This document shows, one piece after another, positions 1-7,050 of a stretch of DNA of 11,048 bases. The notes beneath the pieces were generated by a model. That model had not been told where the DNA came from and did not search any database. It saw only the letters and a program-made list of their open reading frames with translations. Both the position numbers and the translations under genes were made by a program. The first letter of the stretch is position 1. Every line of letters starts with the position of its first letter. This DNA comes from Dehalococcoidia bacterium UBA2158 (GTDB taxonomy: Bacteria; Chloroflexota; Dehalococcoidia; Lucifugimonadales; UBA3495): positions 3,676-14,723 of the forward strand of contig DCWQ01000028.1 in NCBI GenBank assembly GCA_002328185.1. The letters are read 5' to 3'.

Positions 1-842
1 ATCCTACGTCCCTCGTCTAGACCCTTCGTGGTCTTCTCGGGGGACGTTATTATTATGCGGAACCCCTGCTCGAGCCGCATGGGCACCTCTTCGGCCGTGC
101 AGCCGGTGGCGCAGGGCACGCCGAACTCCTTGCACGCTTCGAGGATGGTCAGCAGGTTGGCCTGCACGTCTGGATGACTGGCGTTCCCCTTATGGCCCAT
201 GGCCACCGACATGTCTCCCGGCCCGGCCCAGATGGCGCCGATGCCTTTGACCTCTCGAAGGATGTCCCGCACGTTCTTCACGCCTACCGGATCTTCGATT
301 ATGCCCACCAGCAACATATTGCCGTCTGGGTCCAAGGGCCACAGGTCGGCCGCGTCGTAATATTCGGCCGGGGTCAGGCCCCAGTAGCGGGGCGCGATGC
401 GGTACCACCAGCCTCGTTCTCCCTCAGGCTCAAAGTCGACCACTCCTGGCACCTGAGGATAGCGGGCGGCGATCACCGCGGCCTGGGCGTCTTCCACGTT
501 GTCCAAGTGAGGCAGCACCAGACCGTACACACCGGCGTCCAACGCCTGCTTGAGTACCCACTGATTACGCTCCCGGAAGTTGGGCGGCACTCGCACGAAG
601 GGCGCCGGGTCAGCCTGTAGCGAGCCCTTCTCCGAAACTTTCTTGCGGTTCATCAGGAACTGGAGCATGGTGCGCAGGTCGTTGAAGCTGAAACCTTGGT
701 GCTCCATCTCCACGATCACCATGTCGTAATCGGCGTCGCCGACGAACGTCATGTCGTCCACGTTGCCGTTCCAGACCAGACCGGAGCAAAACACGGGCTT
801 GTCCTGTTCCAAAAGCTCGATCACCTTGTTGTAGCGAACCAT
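1..842 (-). CDS. HpcH/HpaI-family aldolase (2-oxo acid class II aldolase), 3' end outside window
   Basis: The minus-strand frame starts at ATG 842-840 and stays open for 280 codons to the window edge; no stop is seen, so the C-terminus is missing. An AGGAGG ribosome site (846-851) lies 3 nt upstream. The protein looks like a class II, metal-dependent aldolase of the HpcH/HpaI TIM-barrel family, which cleaves or forms 2-oxo acids, releasing pyruvate and an aldehyde. Visible family marks are VEMEHQGFSF near residues 44-53 (base His48), PFVRVP at 81-86 (substrate Arg84), a metal Glu in GIIEDP (Glu183) and a metal Asp in GPGDMS (Asp210). Residues 138-172 form a tryptophan/tyrosine-rich stretch, likely a substrate loop. 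The true substrate cannot be read from the sequence; 2,4-dihydroxyhept-2-enedioate or a sugar-acid derivative are family options. It diverges from sucC. Confidence 0.88.
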   Translation of the reverse strand, partial: MVRYNKVIELLEQDKPVFCSGLVWNGNVDDMTFVGDADYDMVIVEMEHQGFSFNDLRTMLQFLMNRKKVSEKGSLQADPAPFVRVPPNFRERNQWVLKQALDAGVYGLVLPHLDNVEDAQAAVIAARYPQVPGVVDFEPEGERGWWYRIAPRYWGLTPAEYYDAADLWPLDPDGNMLLVGIIEDPVGVKNVRDILREVKGIGAIWAGPGDMSVAMGHKGNASHPDVQANLLTILEACKEFGVPCATGCTAEEVPMRLEQGFRIIITSPEKTTKGLDEGRR

Positions 843-936
843 GTTCCTCCTAGACCCATATCGTCTAACGATCAGGTTTATCTCGGGCGCATAGTATTCT
901 GCGAAGACCTAGTCTACGCATCTAAGTTTGGGCAGG

Positions 937-965
937 ATTATGAGTCGACCTGTCATTTTTGTCTA
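937..965 (-). promoter_or_regulatory. Putative sigma-70-type promoter of the aldolase gene
   Basis: On the minus strand TAGACA (965-960) and CATAAT (942-937) each match the housekeeping consensus at five of six positions, with an ideal 17-bp spacer. Transcription would start near 930, giving a leader of roughly 88 nt before the aldolase ATG. A short dyad, ATCGT-N3-ACGAT at 860-872, lies in that leader. Found by eye only. Confidence 0.55.
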
Positions 966-986
966 CGGGAAAAGCACTTGAGCGCG

Positions 987-1015
987 TTGACGGGCCGGGC
1001 AAAATCACCTACATT
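987..1015 (+). promoter_or_regulatory. Putative sigma-70-type promoter of sucCD
   Basis: TTGACG (987-992) matches the -35 consensus at five of six positions. It is followed after exactly 17 bp by TACATT (1010-1015), a four-of-six -10 box. Transcription would start near 1022 and give a 67-nt leader for sucC. It lies back to back with the aldolase promoter: the two -35 boxes face each other about 21 bp apart, so one regulator could affect both. Confidence 0.5.
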
Positions 1016-1088
1016 TTACGGACGTCTGAAATTAGGCCCTTCCAGAGGGTTTTCCAACGGGGCTGTCCAAACCCATTCAAGGACGTAA

Positions 1089-2246
1089 ATGAACATCCAC
1101 GAGTTCCAAGCCAAAGAAGTATTTGCCCGCTACGGGATACCAGTCCCTCGGGGCATAGTCGCTTCGACCCCAGCCGAGGCCCAAGCGGCCACCGAGGAGC
1201 TGGGCGGCCGGTCGGTGGTCAAGGCACAGATACACGCCGGTGGACGGGGCAAGTCAGGCGGCGTCCAGTTGGTGCGCAGTCCGGAAGAGGCATCGGCGGC
1301 AGCCGAAAAGATGTTGGCGTCAAACCTAGTCACTCCGCAGACTGGGCCCGAAGGCGCGCCGGTTGAGAAGCTCTTGATCGAAGAACTGGCCGACATTAAG
1401 CACGAACTCTATGTTGCGTTGACCATTGACCGCGGTCACCGGGGTCCGTCGCTGCTGGTCAGCACCCAGGGCGGTATGGATATTGAAGAAGTCGCCGCAA
1501 AGAACCCCGAGGACATCCACACCGAACCCGTTGACCCGCTGTCGGGGCTCATGCCTTTTCAGACCCGCCGCCTGGTACGTCAGTTGGGTCTGGACCAGGT
1601 CGTAGCCAGCGAGGCCTCCAGGGTACTCTCAGCCTTGTACCGGGTGTTCGTGGAGAACGATTGCACCTTGGTGGAGATCAACCCACTGATCGTCACCGGA
1701 GACGACCGGGTGGTGGCGTTGGACGCCAAGATCAACCTGGACGACGATTCCATGTTCCGCCATGCCGACCTCTTCGAGTACCGGGACATCAACCAGGAAG
1801 ACCCCTTGGAAGCCCAGGCGTCTGACCTGGATATAGCTTATGTAAACCTGGACGGGGACGTTGGCTGTTTGGTCAACGGCGCCGGCCTGGCCATGGCCAC
1901 CCTGGATGTCACCAACGCCGCCGGCGCAGCCCCGGCCAACTTCCTAGATGTGGGCGGCGGCGCCACGCCTGAGAAGGTCGCCAGCGCCGTCAAGATCATT
2001 TTGTCGGACACCAAGGTCAAGAGAGTCTTGGTCAACATCTTTGGCGGTATCCTGCGCTGCGACATCGCCGGCGAGGGAATCGTGCTCGCCTACAAGGAGA
2101 CCGGCTCCACCATCCCACTGGTTGTCAGGATGCTTGGCACCAACGTAGTGGAAGGCAAAGAGATATTAGGTGCGTCCGGGCTGCCGGTGGTGTTCGCCGA
2201 CACACTCACCGAGGCATCCGACGCCATCAAGAATCTGAAGGTATAA
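1089..2246 (+). CDS. sucC: Succinate-CoA ligase, beta subunit (SucC)
   Basis: This is the nucleotide-binding beta subunit of succinyl-CoA synthetase, which interconverts succinyl-CoA + NDP + Pi with succinate + CoA + NTP in the cytoplasmic TCA cycle. The 385-residue length is close to the usual 388. The N-terminus MNIHEFQAKE is the family start, and AAGGA (1079-1083) sits 5 nt upstream of the ATG. An ATP-grasp fold is shown by HAGGRGKSGGV (49-59). VEINPL (195-200) carries the Mg-binding Asn198 and LDAKINLDD holds Asp212. The C-terminal CoA-ligase domain contains NGAGLAMATLD (263-273) and NIFGGI. ATP versus GTP preference cannot be told. sucD starts 17 bp downstream, as in most bacteria, so the two are surely one operon. 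Confidence 0.97.
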   Translation: MNIHEFQAKEVFARYGIPVPRGIVASTPAEAQAATEELGGRSVVKAQIHAGGRGKSGGVQLVRSPEEASAAAEKMLASNLVTPQTGPEGAPVEKLLIEELADIKHELYVALTIDRGHRGPSLLVSTQGGMDIEEVAAKNPEDIHTEPVDPLSGLMPFQTRRLVRQLGLDQVVASEASRVLSALYRVFVENDCTLVEINPLIVTGDDRVVALDAKINLDDDSMFRHADLFEYRDINQEDPLEAQASDLDIAYVNLDGDVGCLVNGAGLAMATLDVTNAAGAAPANFLDVGGGATPEKVASAVKIILSDTKVKRVLVNIFGGILRCDIAGEGIVLAYKETGSTIPLVVRMLGTNVVEGKEILGASGLPVVFADTLTEASDAIKNLKV

Positions 2247-2263
2247 CCGGGGGATAAGCCTGG

Positions 2264-3157
2264 ATGGGTGTACTGGTCGACGAGACAACACGGGTATTGG
2301 TGCAGGGCATAACCGGACGCGAAGGGAGCTTCCACGCCCGTGCCTGCATGGCCTACGGCACAAACGTGGTTGCCGGGGTGACTCCGGGCCGCGGCGGGAC
2401 GATGTTTGACGATAAGGTCCCGGTCTTCAATTCGGTTGAGGAAGCGGTGGCCCAGACTCAAGCCAATATGTCGCTTATATTCGTGCCACCGGCCTTCGCG
2501 CCCGACGCCATCGCCGAGTCGGTCGATGCCGCGATTCCGCTCATCGCCTGCATCACCGAGGGCATCCCGGTGCAGGATATGGTCAAGATCTACCGGTACA
2601 TCGAGAACAAGCCCACGCGGCTCATCGGCCCGAACTGTCCCGGACTAATCACCCCCGGCGCCAAGTGCAAAATCGGCATCATGCCCGGCGCTATCCACTT
2701 GCCGGGACGGGTTGGAGTGCTCTCCCGCAGCGGCACCTTAACCTACGAAGCCGTGGGCCAGCTCACCGCGTTGAATCTAGGACAATCTAGCTGTGTTGGC
2801 ATTGGCGGCGACCCCATCATAGGCACGAATTTTGTGGATATCCTGAAGCTGTTCGACGCCGATCCAGGTACCGACGCGGTGGTGATGATCGGCGAGATCG
2901 GCGGCACCATGGAACAAGACGCGGCGGCCTTCATCAAGTCTGGGTTCAGCAAGCCGATCGCAGCTCTGGTGGTCGGCGCATCGGCCCCTCCGGGCAAGCG
3001 CATGGGCCACGCCGGGGCGATAATCACCGGGGAGAGCGCCACGGCCGAGTTCAAACTCGCCGCCCTGAAAGACGCCGGCGCCTGGATCATTTCAACACCA
3101 GCCGACATCGGCACCACCGCCCAAGAGATGCTCAAGGGCAAGGGCCTCATTAGCTGA
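2264..3157 (+). CDS. sucD: Succinate-CoA ligase, alpha subunit (SucD)
   Basis: This is the CoA-binding, phosphohistidine-carrying alpha subunit that pairs with SucC. Its 297 residues are near the usual 290. The start MGVLVDETTRV corresponds to the family start, with a GGGGGA ribosome site (2249-2254) 9 nt upstream. The Rossmann CoA-binding domain has QGITGREGSFH (14-24) and GPNCPGLITPG (122-132). The ligase domain has SRSGTLTYE and GIGGDPIIGT (179-188). The phosphorylated histidine is His249 in GHAGAII, and the C-terminal ADIGTT is also typical. All catalytic landmarks are present and nothing is truncated. No other TCA gene lies nearby. Confidence 0.97.
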   Translation: MGVLVDETTRVLVQGITGREGSFHARACMAYGTNVVAGVTPGRGGTMFDDKVPVFNSVEEAVAQTQANMSLIFVPPAFAPDAIAESVDAAIPLIACITEGIPVQDMVKIYRYIENKPTRLIGPNCPGLITPGAKCKIGIMPGAIHLPGRVGVLSRSGTLTYEAVGQLTALNLGQSSCVGIGGDPIIGTNFVDILKLFDADPGTDAVVMIGEIGGTMEQDAAAFIKSGFSKPIAALVVGASAPPGKRMGHAGAIITGESATAEFKLAALKDAGAWIISTPADIGTTAQEMLKGKGLIS

Positions 3158-3166
3158 TCCATTGCC

Positions 3167-3182
3167 CGGACCGATTGGTTCG
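3167..3182 (+). terminator. Weak hairpin after sucD, possible terminator
   Basis: CGGACC (3167-3172) can pair with GGTTCG (3177-3182) around a GATT loop: six pairs including one G-U, 9 bp past the sucD stop. The following bases are only mildly T-rich, so if it ends transcription it does so weakly. Confidence 0.25.
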
Positions 3183-3189
3183 AGTGTCG

Positions 3190-3218
3190 TTGTTAGCCAA
3201 ATCCACGCCTGCTATACT
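3190..3218 (+). promoter_or_regulatory. gatB: Putative promoter of gatB
   Basis: TTGTTA (3190-3195) and TATACT (3213-3218, five of six) are separated by exactly 17 bp. Transcription would start near 3225, giving a leader of about 49 nt. The leader has no recognisable Shine-Dalgarno sequence before the gatB ATG; the bases just upstream are C/T-rich. Confidence 0.5.
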
Positions 3219-3273
3219 GGATTTCAGTAGCGCGGCGCACTTTATTCCCCTTTCCGAGCCTGCATAACCACTT

Positions 3274-4746
3274 ATGGATTACGAAACAGTTATCGGCCTT
3301 GAGGTCCACGTCCAACTGAAGACTCAGAGCAAGATGTTTTGCTCTTGCCGGGCCGATTATCAGACTGCGCCCGTGAACAGCCGCGTTTGTCCGGTGTGCC
3401 TGGGCCTGCCGGGAACCCTGCCGGTGATCAACAAGAAGGCCGTGGAACTCACGATCATGACGGGCCTGGCCCTCGGCTGTAAGATTCCGGGCCTGACCAA
3501 ATTCGATCGCAAGAACTACCCCTACCCCGACCTCATGAAGGGGTATCAGATATCCCAGTACGACATGCCATTGGCAATGAACGGCCAATTGGACATCACC
3601 ACCGACGGCCAGGACCGGTCCGTGCGTGTGGAAAGGGTCCACCTAGAAGAGGACGTATCCAAACTCCAACACGTGAACGGAGATAATAGCGACGCCCACA
3701 GCCTGGTGGATGTGAACCGCTCCGGTGTGCCCCTGATGGAGGTGGTCAGCCACCCGGACATGCGCACGCCCGAGGAAGCACGTTCCTATCTGACCAAACT
3801 GCACTCGATAATTCAGTATCTGGGAGTGTCCACCGCCAACGCCCAGGACGGCAGCTTCCGGTGCGACGCCAACATCAGCCTACGTCCGGTTAGTCAGGAG
3901 GAGTACGGCACTAAAACTGAGATCAAGAACATGAACAGCCTGCGCGCAGTATTCATGGCCTTGAACCACGAGGAAGAACGCCAGAAGAAGGTCTTGGATT
4001 CCGGTGAGCGGGTGGTCCAAGAGACCCGTGGCTGGTCCGAGGAGCGTAACGCCACCTACTCTCAGCGCAGCAAGGAAGAGGCCCACGACTACCGTTACTT
4101 CCCAGAGCCTGACCTGCCGCCATTGGTGGTCGACCAGGCGTGGATCGAAGAGATCAGGGAGAAGATTCCCCAGCTTCCCGCCGACCGGCTGAGAGCGATG
4201 ATGGACGATTACTCCCTGCCGGAGTACGACGCCCGGCTGCTAACCAACTCCAAGGCCATGGCCGATTTCTACGAGCAGGCCGCCGGCCTGCGCCCCACAG
4301 CCGGAGAAAAGAGCGGGAAATTTGCCAAAGACGTCAGCAACTGGATACTGGGCGACCTAAGCCGGTTGTTGAACCTACAGGACTTGGACATCAACGAATC
4401 CCCCGTGTCACCGGAGTACTTGGTCGAACTCATCGGCCTGGTGGACGAGGACACAGTCAGCGTTTCCATGGCCAAGAAGGTGTTGGAAGAAGCCTTTGAA
4501 ACGGGCAGCTCCCCTGCCCAGATCGTCCAGGAAAAGGGCTATACTCAGATAAGCGATTCGTCGGCCGTAGACTTGGCCGTCGGTGAAGCCATCGAGGCCA
4601 ACCCCCAGGCGGTGGCGGACTACAAGGGCGGCAAAGAGACCGCCGCCAAATTCCTGGTGGGCCAGGTGATGAAGATCACCAAGGGCCAAGCTAAACCCGA
4701 TCTCGTGAACGAATTGGTGGTCGGCGCCCTAGAAAAGCTGAAATAG
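3274..4746 (+). CDS. gatB: Asp-tRNA(Asn)/Glu-tRNA(Gln) amidotransferase subunit B (GatB)
   Basis: GatB is the tRNA-binding and kinase subunit of the GatCAB complex, which turns misacylated Glu-tRNA(Gln) and/or Asp-tRNA(Asn) into Gln-tRNA or Asn-tRNA. The 490 residues are about the normal size. The start MDYETVIGLEVHVQL is the family hallmark. Zinc cysteines are visible as FCSC (Cys23, Cys25) and VCPVCLGLPG (Cys39, Cys42), and the cradle domain carries KNYPYPDLMKGYQISQYD. Further marks are SFRCDANIS and TKTEIKNMNS, and HDYRYFPEPDLPP in the middle. The C-terminal part from about residue 330 is the helical, YqeY-like tRNA-binding tail. gatA and gatC are not in the window, so the complex is encoded at scattered loci. 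No Shine-Dalgarno is visible, yet the start is fixed by homology. Confidence 0.97.
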   Translation: MDYETVIGLEVHVQLKTQSKMFCSCRADYQTAPVNSRVCPVCLGLPGTLPVINKKAVELTIMTGLALGCKIPGLTKFDRKNYPYPDLMKGYQISQYDMPLAMNGQLDITTDGQDRSVRVERVHLEEDVSKLQHVNGDNSDAHSLVDVNRSGVPLMEVVSHPDMRTPEEARSYLTKLHSIIQYLGVSTANAQDGSFRCDANISLRPVSQEEYGTKTEIKNMNSLRAVFMALNHEEERQKKVLDSGERVVQETRGWSEERNATYSQRSKEEAHDYRYFPEPDLPPLVVDQAWIEEIREKIPQLPADRLRAMMDDYSLPEYDARLLTNSKAMADFYEQAAGLRPTAGEKSGKFAKDVSNWILGDLSRLLNLQDLDINESPVSPEYLVELIGLVDEDTVSVSMAKKVLEEAFETGSSPAQIVQEKGYTQISDSSAVDLAVGEAIEANPQAVADYKGGKETAAKFLVGQVMKITKGQAKPDLVNELVVGALEKLK

Positions 4747-4768
4747 CAGTCGCTAATTGAACTCCCGC

Positions 4769-4788
4769 TAACCGCGGATTTCCGGTTA
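4769..4788. repeat. Inverted repeat overlapping the secG -10 box
   Basis: TAACCG (4769-4774) and CGGTTA (4783-4788) form a perfect 6-bp dyad around 8 bp. The right arm runs into the TATAAT box at 4787-4792. It could be an operator, a short hairpin ending gatB transcription, or chance. Confidence 0.3.
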
Positions 4789-4792
4789 TAAT
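4787..4792 (+). promoter_or_regulatory. secG: Putative -10 box of the secG promoter
   Basis: A perfect TATAAT lies 32 nt before the preferred secG start. No good -35 box is found 16-18 bp upstream, so the promoter may be weak or helped by an activator. The box overlaps the upstream in-frame ATG at 4791, which argues against that ATG being the translation start. Confidence 0.4.
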
Positions 4793-4814
4793 GGACGGGC
4801 GGAGACTCTCCGCC

Positions 4815-4820
4815 GAGGAA
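4815..4820 (+). promoter_or_regulatory. secG: Ribosome binding site deciding the secG start
   Basis: GAGGAA ends 3 nt before ATG 4824, favouring this start over the in-frame ATG at 4791. Confidence 0.6.
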
Positions 4821-4823
4821 ACC

Positions 4824-5039
4824 ATGAACGACTTCATGAATCTGATACAATTGCTGGTCTCCATCCTATTGGTGGTTGTGATTCTGGCTCAGGTCAATGA
4901 GGGCGGCGGCGGGCTGTTCGGCTCGGCGTCATCCACCATCCGAACCCGTCGTGGACTAGAGAAGACCCTATTCCAGTTCACCATCTTCCTGGCAATAGTG
5001 TTCGTGGTGATTTCTATCATAAGCGTCAGGGTTGGATAG
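4824..5039 (+). CDS. secG: Preprotein translocase subunit SecG
   Basis: SecG is the small accessory membrane subunit of the SecYEG channel that exports unfolded proteins. From the preferred ATG the protein has 71 residues, normal for SecG. Hydrophobic segments at about 7-23 and 48-67 would be two membrane helices. The loop between them carries the family pattern QVNEGGGGLFGSAS followed by TRRGLEKTL. A longer reading from ATG 4791 would add 11 polar residues but would place the start inside the -10 box, so I reject it. The stop is 31 bp before the next gene, which is probably cotranscribed. Confidence 0.93.
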   Translation: MNDFMNLIQLLVSILLVVVILAQVNEGGGGLFGSASSTIRTRRGLEKTLFQFTIFLAIVFVVISIISVRVG

Positions 5040-5070
5040 CCGCGGTCGGCACTCTCCGCCCATCTCCGCC

Positions 5071-5910
5071 ATGACCTCCCCCTTGGTGGTCTTCACCACC
5101 GACTTCGGTCTGTCCGACCCCTACGTCGGCGTTATTAAGGGCGTCGCGCTGTCCATCAACCCCAATCTTCGCCTGATCGACCTAACCCATCAGATATCGC
5201 CCCAGAACGTCGCTCAGGGCTCATTCCTTCTGGACTTCAACCACCGCTACTTCCCCAAAGAAGCCATCCACGTCGCTGTCGTAGACCCCGGAGTGGGCAC
5301 TGGCCGACGCCCCGTCTTCCTGTCCACGCCTTGGGGTCGTTTTGTGGGCCCGGACAACGGCCTGCTCAGCGGCGTCATCTCTGACTACCTCGATTCAGAG
5401 CCCAAGACTGCCGGTCCGATTAACCTACCCACCGGTCTCACAGCAGTACACCTGACCAACCCCGACTACTGGCGTCACCCGGTAAGCCACACTTTCCACG
5501 GCCGGGACGTCTTTACACCCGTGGCGGCCCACCTGTCTCTGGGAGTGGCAACCAAGGAGTTGGGCGAGTCGTTAGATAGCTTGTTCTACCTGCCCGTCCC
5601 CAAACCGGCCAAAAACGGCGGCACGAGCACCGGCCAGGTCATCTATCAAGACACTTACGGCAACCTGGTGACCAACATCCCCGCAGAATCACTGCCCCAG
5701 CCAGAATTGATAGAAGTGCGAATCAAGGGCCGGAGCATCGTCGGCCTGAGCCGCACCTTCAACGACGAAACTTACGCTACCGACACTGGACTGATCGCCC
5801 TGACCGCCAGCCACGGGTACCTGGAAATAGCACTGGCCAACGGAAGTGCCGCTGACATGCTGTCAGCGGGCGAGGGCGAGGTCGTGCAGGTAGGCATTCT
5901 ATCCGGTTGA
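5071..5910 (+). CDS. SAM hydroxide adenosyltransferase (DUF62 / SAM hydrolase family)
   Basis: Members of this family split S-adenosylmethionine with water into adenosine and methionine; relatives are the fluorinase and chlorinase. The 279-residue protein begins MTSPLVVFTTDFGLSDPYVG, the family N-terminus. The Asp-Arg-His set used to activate hydroxide is seen as VVDPGVGTGRR (Asp72, Arg79 or Arg80) and FHGRDVFTP (His143). The C-terminal beta domain shows GQVIYQDTYGNLVTNIP (188-204). The hydroxide-type triad argues for hydrolase rather than halogenase. I chose ATG 5071 because homologues start here; TTG 5032 in the same frame, overlapping the secG end, would add 13 residues without family resemblance. 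There is no Shine-Dalgarno, so translation may depend on coupling to secG. The physiological role in bacteria is poorly known. Confidence 0.92.
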   Translation: MTSPLVVFTTDFGLSDPYVGVIKGVALSINPNLRLIDLTHQISPQNVAQGSFLLDFNHRYFPKEAIHVAVVDPGVGTGRRPVFLSTPWGRFVGPDNGLLSGVISDYLDSEPKTAGPINLPTGLTAVHLTNPDYWRHPVSHTFHGRDVFTPVAAHLSLGVATKELGESLDSLFYLPVPKPAKNGGTSTGQVIYQDTYGNLVTNIPAESLPQPELIEVRIKGRSIVGLSRTFNDETYATDTGLIALTASHGYLEIALANGSAADMLSAGEGEVVQVGILSG

Positions 5911-5934
5911 CATAGGCAGGCGGCGTGCTACCAT
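5907..5934 (+). promoter_or_regulatory. Putative promoter of acoAB
   Basis: A perfect TTGACA (5907-5912) overlaps the stop codon of the preceding gene. After a 16-bp spacer follows TACCAT (5929-5934, four of six), preceded by TGC (5926-5928), an extended -10 motif. The leader would be about 57 nt. A TATAGA at 5955-5960 is a weaker alternative. Confidence 0.5.
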
Positions 5935-5997
5935 TGTCGAAAATCCGCTTGGTGTATAGACACACTAAGCATTCCCACGCACGACGTAGGAGGGACC

Positions 5998-7005
5998 ATG
6001 GATCTCGACCGCAACGGATTGCTTAACCTTTACAAGACTATGACAACCATCCGCCACTTTGAGGAGCGGGGCATCCCGGAGACTGGGCAACGGGGCATGT
6101 CTGCCTCGGTCCATTCCTCTGCGGGACAGGAGGCGGTGCCCACAGGCATGTGCGCCAACCTCTCCGACGAGGACTACATCGGCAGCACCCACAGGGGCCA
6201 CGGGCATTGTATCGCCAAGGGCGTCGACCCCATGCTGATGATGGCCGAGCTCTTCGGCCGCGCCACCGGGCCCAACAAGGGTAAGGGCGGCTCCATGCAC
6301 ATCTCAGACATGAGCAAGGGCATGCTCGGCACCAACGGCATCGTCGGTGGCAGCATCCCCCTGGCCGTGGGCGCGGGACTAACCTCTAAAGTCTTGAACC
6401 AGGGCCGGGTAGCCGTGGCCTTCTTCGGAGACGGAGCGTCCAGTCAAGGCGTGCTCCACGAGTCCATGAACTTGGCCTCGGTCTGGAAACTCCCGGTGAT
6501 CTTCCTCTGCGAGAACAACGGCTACGCTATGTCCACTCCCAGCGAGTACGGCGTTTCCACCACTCACGTGGCCGACCGCGCTCAGGGATACGACATGCCC
6601 GGAATCCACGTTGACGGCATGGACGTCTTCGCCGTGTACGACGCCGCGGCCCAGGCGGTGGCCAGGGCCAGGGCCGGTGAGGGCCCCACCCTCATCGAGG
6701 CCGAGACCTACCGCTATTACGGCCACACCGTGTTCGACAACCCCCTGACCTACCGTTCCAAAGAGGAGGAGGACCATTGGCGAGACCGTGATCCCCTCAT
6801 GCACTTCCGGAACACGGTCATCCCTCAGGGCGAAATCACGGCCGAGGAATTGGATCAGATGGACGCAGAAGCCGAGGCCCTCATGGAAGCGGCGGTGAAA
6901 TTCGCCGACGAGAGCCCTCTGCCCGAACCGGCGGAGCTGTACGACGACGTCTACGTCGACTACCCCAAAGACATGATGAAACGCGGCGTGAACATGTCGG
7001 TTTAG
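5998..7005 (+). CDS. acoA: Acetoin/pyruvate dehydrogenase-type E1 component, alpha subunit
   Basis: This is the thiamine-diphosphate-binding alpha chain of a 2-oxo acid dehydrogenase-type E1. With the beta chain it would cleave acetoin or decarboxylate pyruvate and pass the acyl group to lipoyl-E2. It has 335 residues, normal for the AcoA/PdhA family, with AGGAGG at 5988-5993 upstream. STHRGHGHCIAKG (63-75) and GKGGSMHI (95-102) are core marks. The thiamine-diphosphate motif runs from GDGASSQG (144-151) to ENNGYAMSTP (172-181), and the regulatory loop region is YRYYGHT (238-244). The C-terminal ESPLPEPAELYDDVYVDY and the internal GMLGTNGIVGG resemble acetoin dehydrogenase AcoA more than classical PdhA. 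The substrate remains inferred. The beta gene follows after 45 bp. Confidence 0.9.
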   Translation: MDLDRNGLLNLYKTMTTIRHFEERGIPETGQRGMSASVHSSAGQEAVPTGMCANLSDEDYIGSTHRGHGHCIAKGVDPMLMMAELFGRATGPNKGKGGSMHISDMSKGMLGTNGIVGGSIPLAVGAGLTSKVLNQGRVAVAFFGDGASSQGVLHESMNLASVWKLPVIFLCENNGYAMSTPSEYGVSTTHVADRAQGYDMPGIHVDGMDVFAVYDAAAQAVARARAGEGPTLIEAETYRYYGHTVFDNPLTYRSKEEEDHWRDRDPLMHFRNTVIPQGEITAEELDQMDAEAEALMEAAVKFADESPLPEPAELYDDVYVDYPKDMMKRGVNMSV

Positions 7006-7050
7006 CCCCAACTTGACCACGATCATCACAAAGCGTTTGAGGAGATAAAT

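Noticed and set aside
174..620. A 148-codon plus-strand open frame inside the aldolase gene
   Set aside because: The opposite strand encodes all aldolase landmarks; this is its shadow.
4791..4823. Upstream ATG start for secG
   Set aside because: It overlaps the TATAAT box, lacks a ribosome site and adds a polar extension not found in SecG; ATG 4824 has GAGGAA before it.
5032..5070. TTG start for the SAM hydrolase overlapping the secG end
   Set aside because: The 13 extra residues do not look like the family, whose proteins begin near MxxPxxVxTTDFG.
6379..7029. A 216-codon minus-strand open frame across acoA
   Set aside because: Antisense shadow of a conserved gene in GC-rich DNA; low-complexity Val/His/Gly composition.
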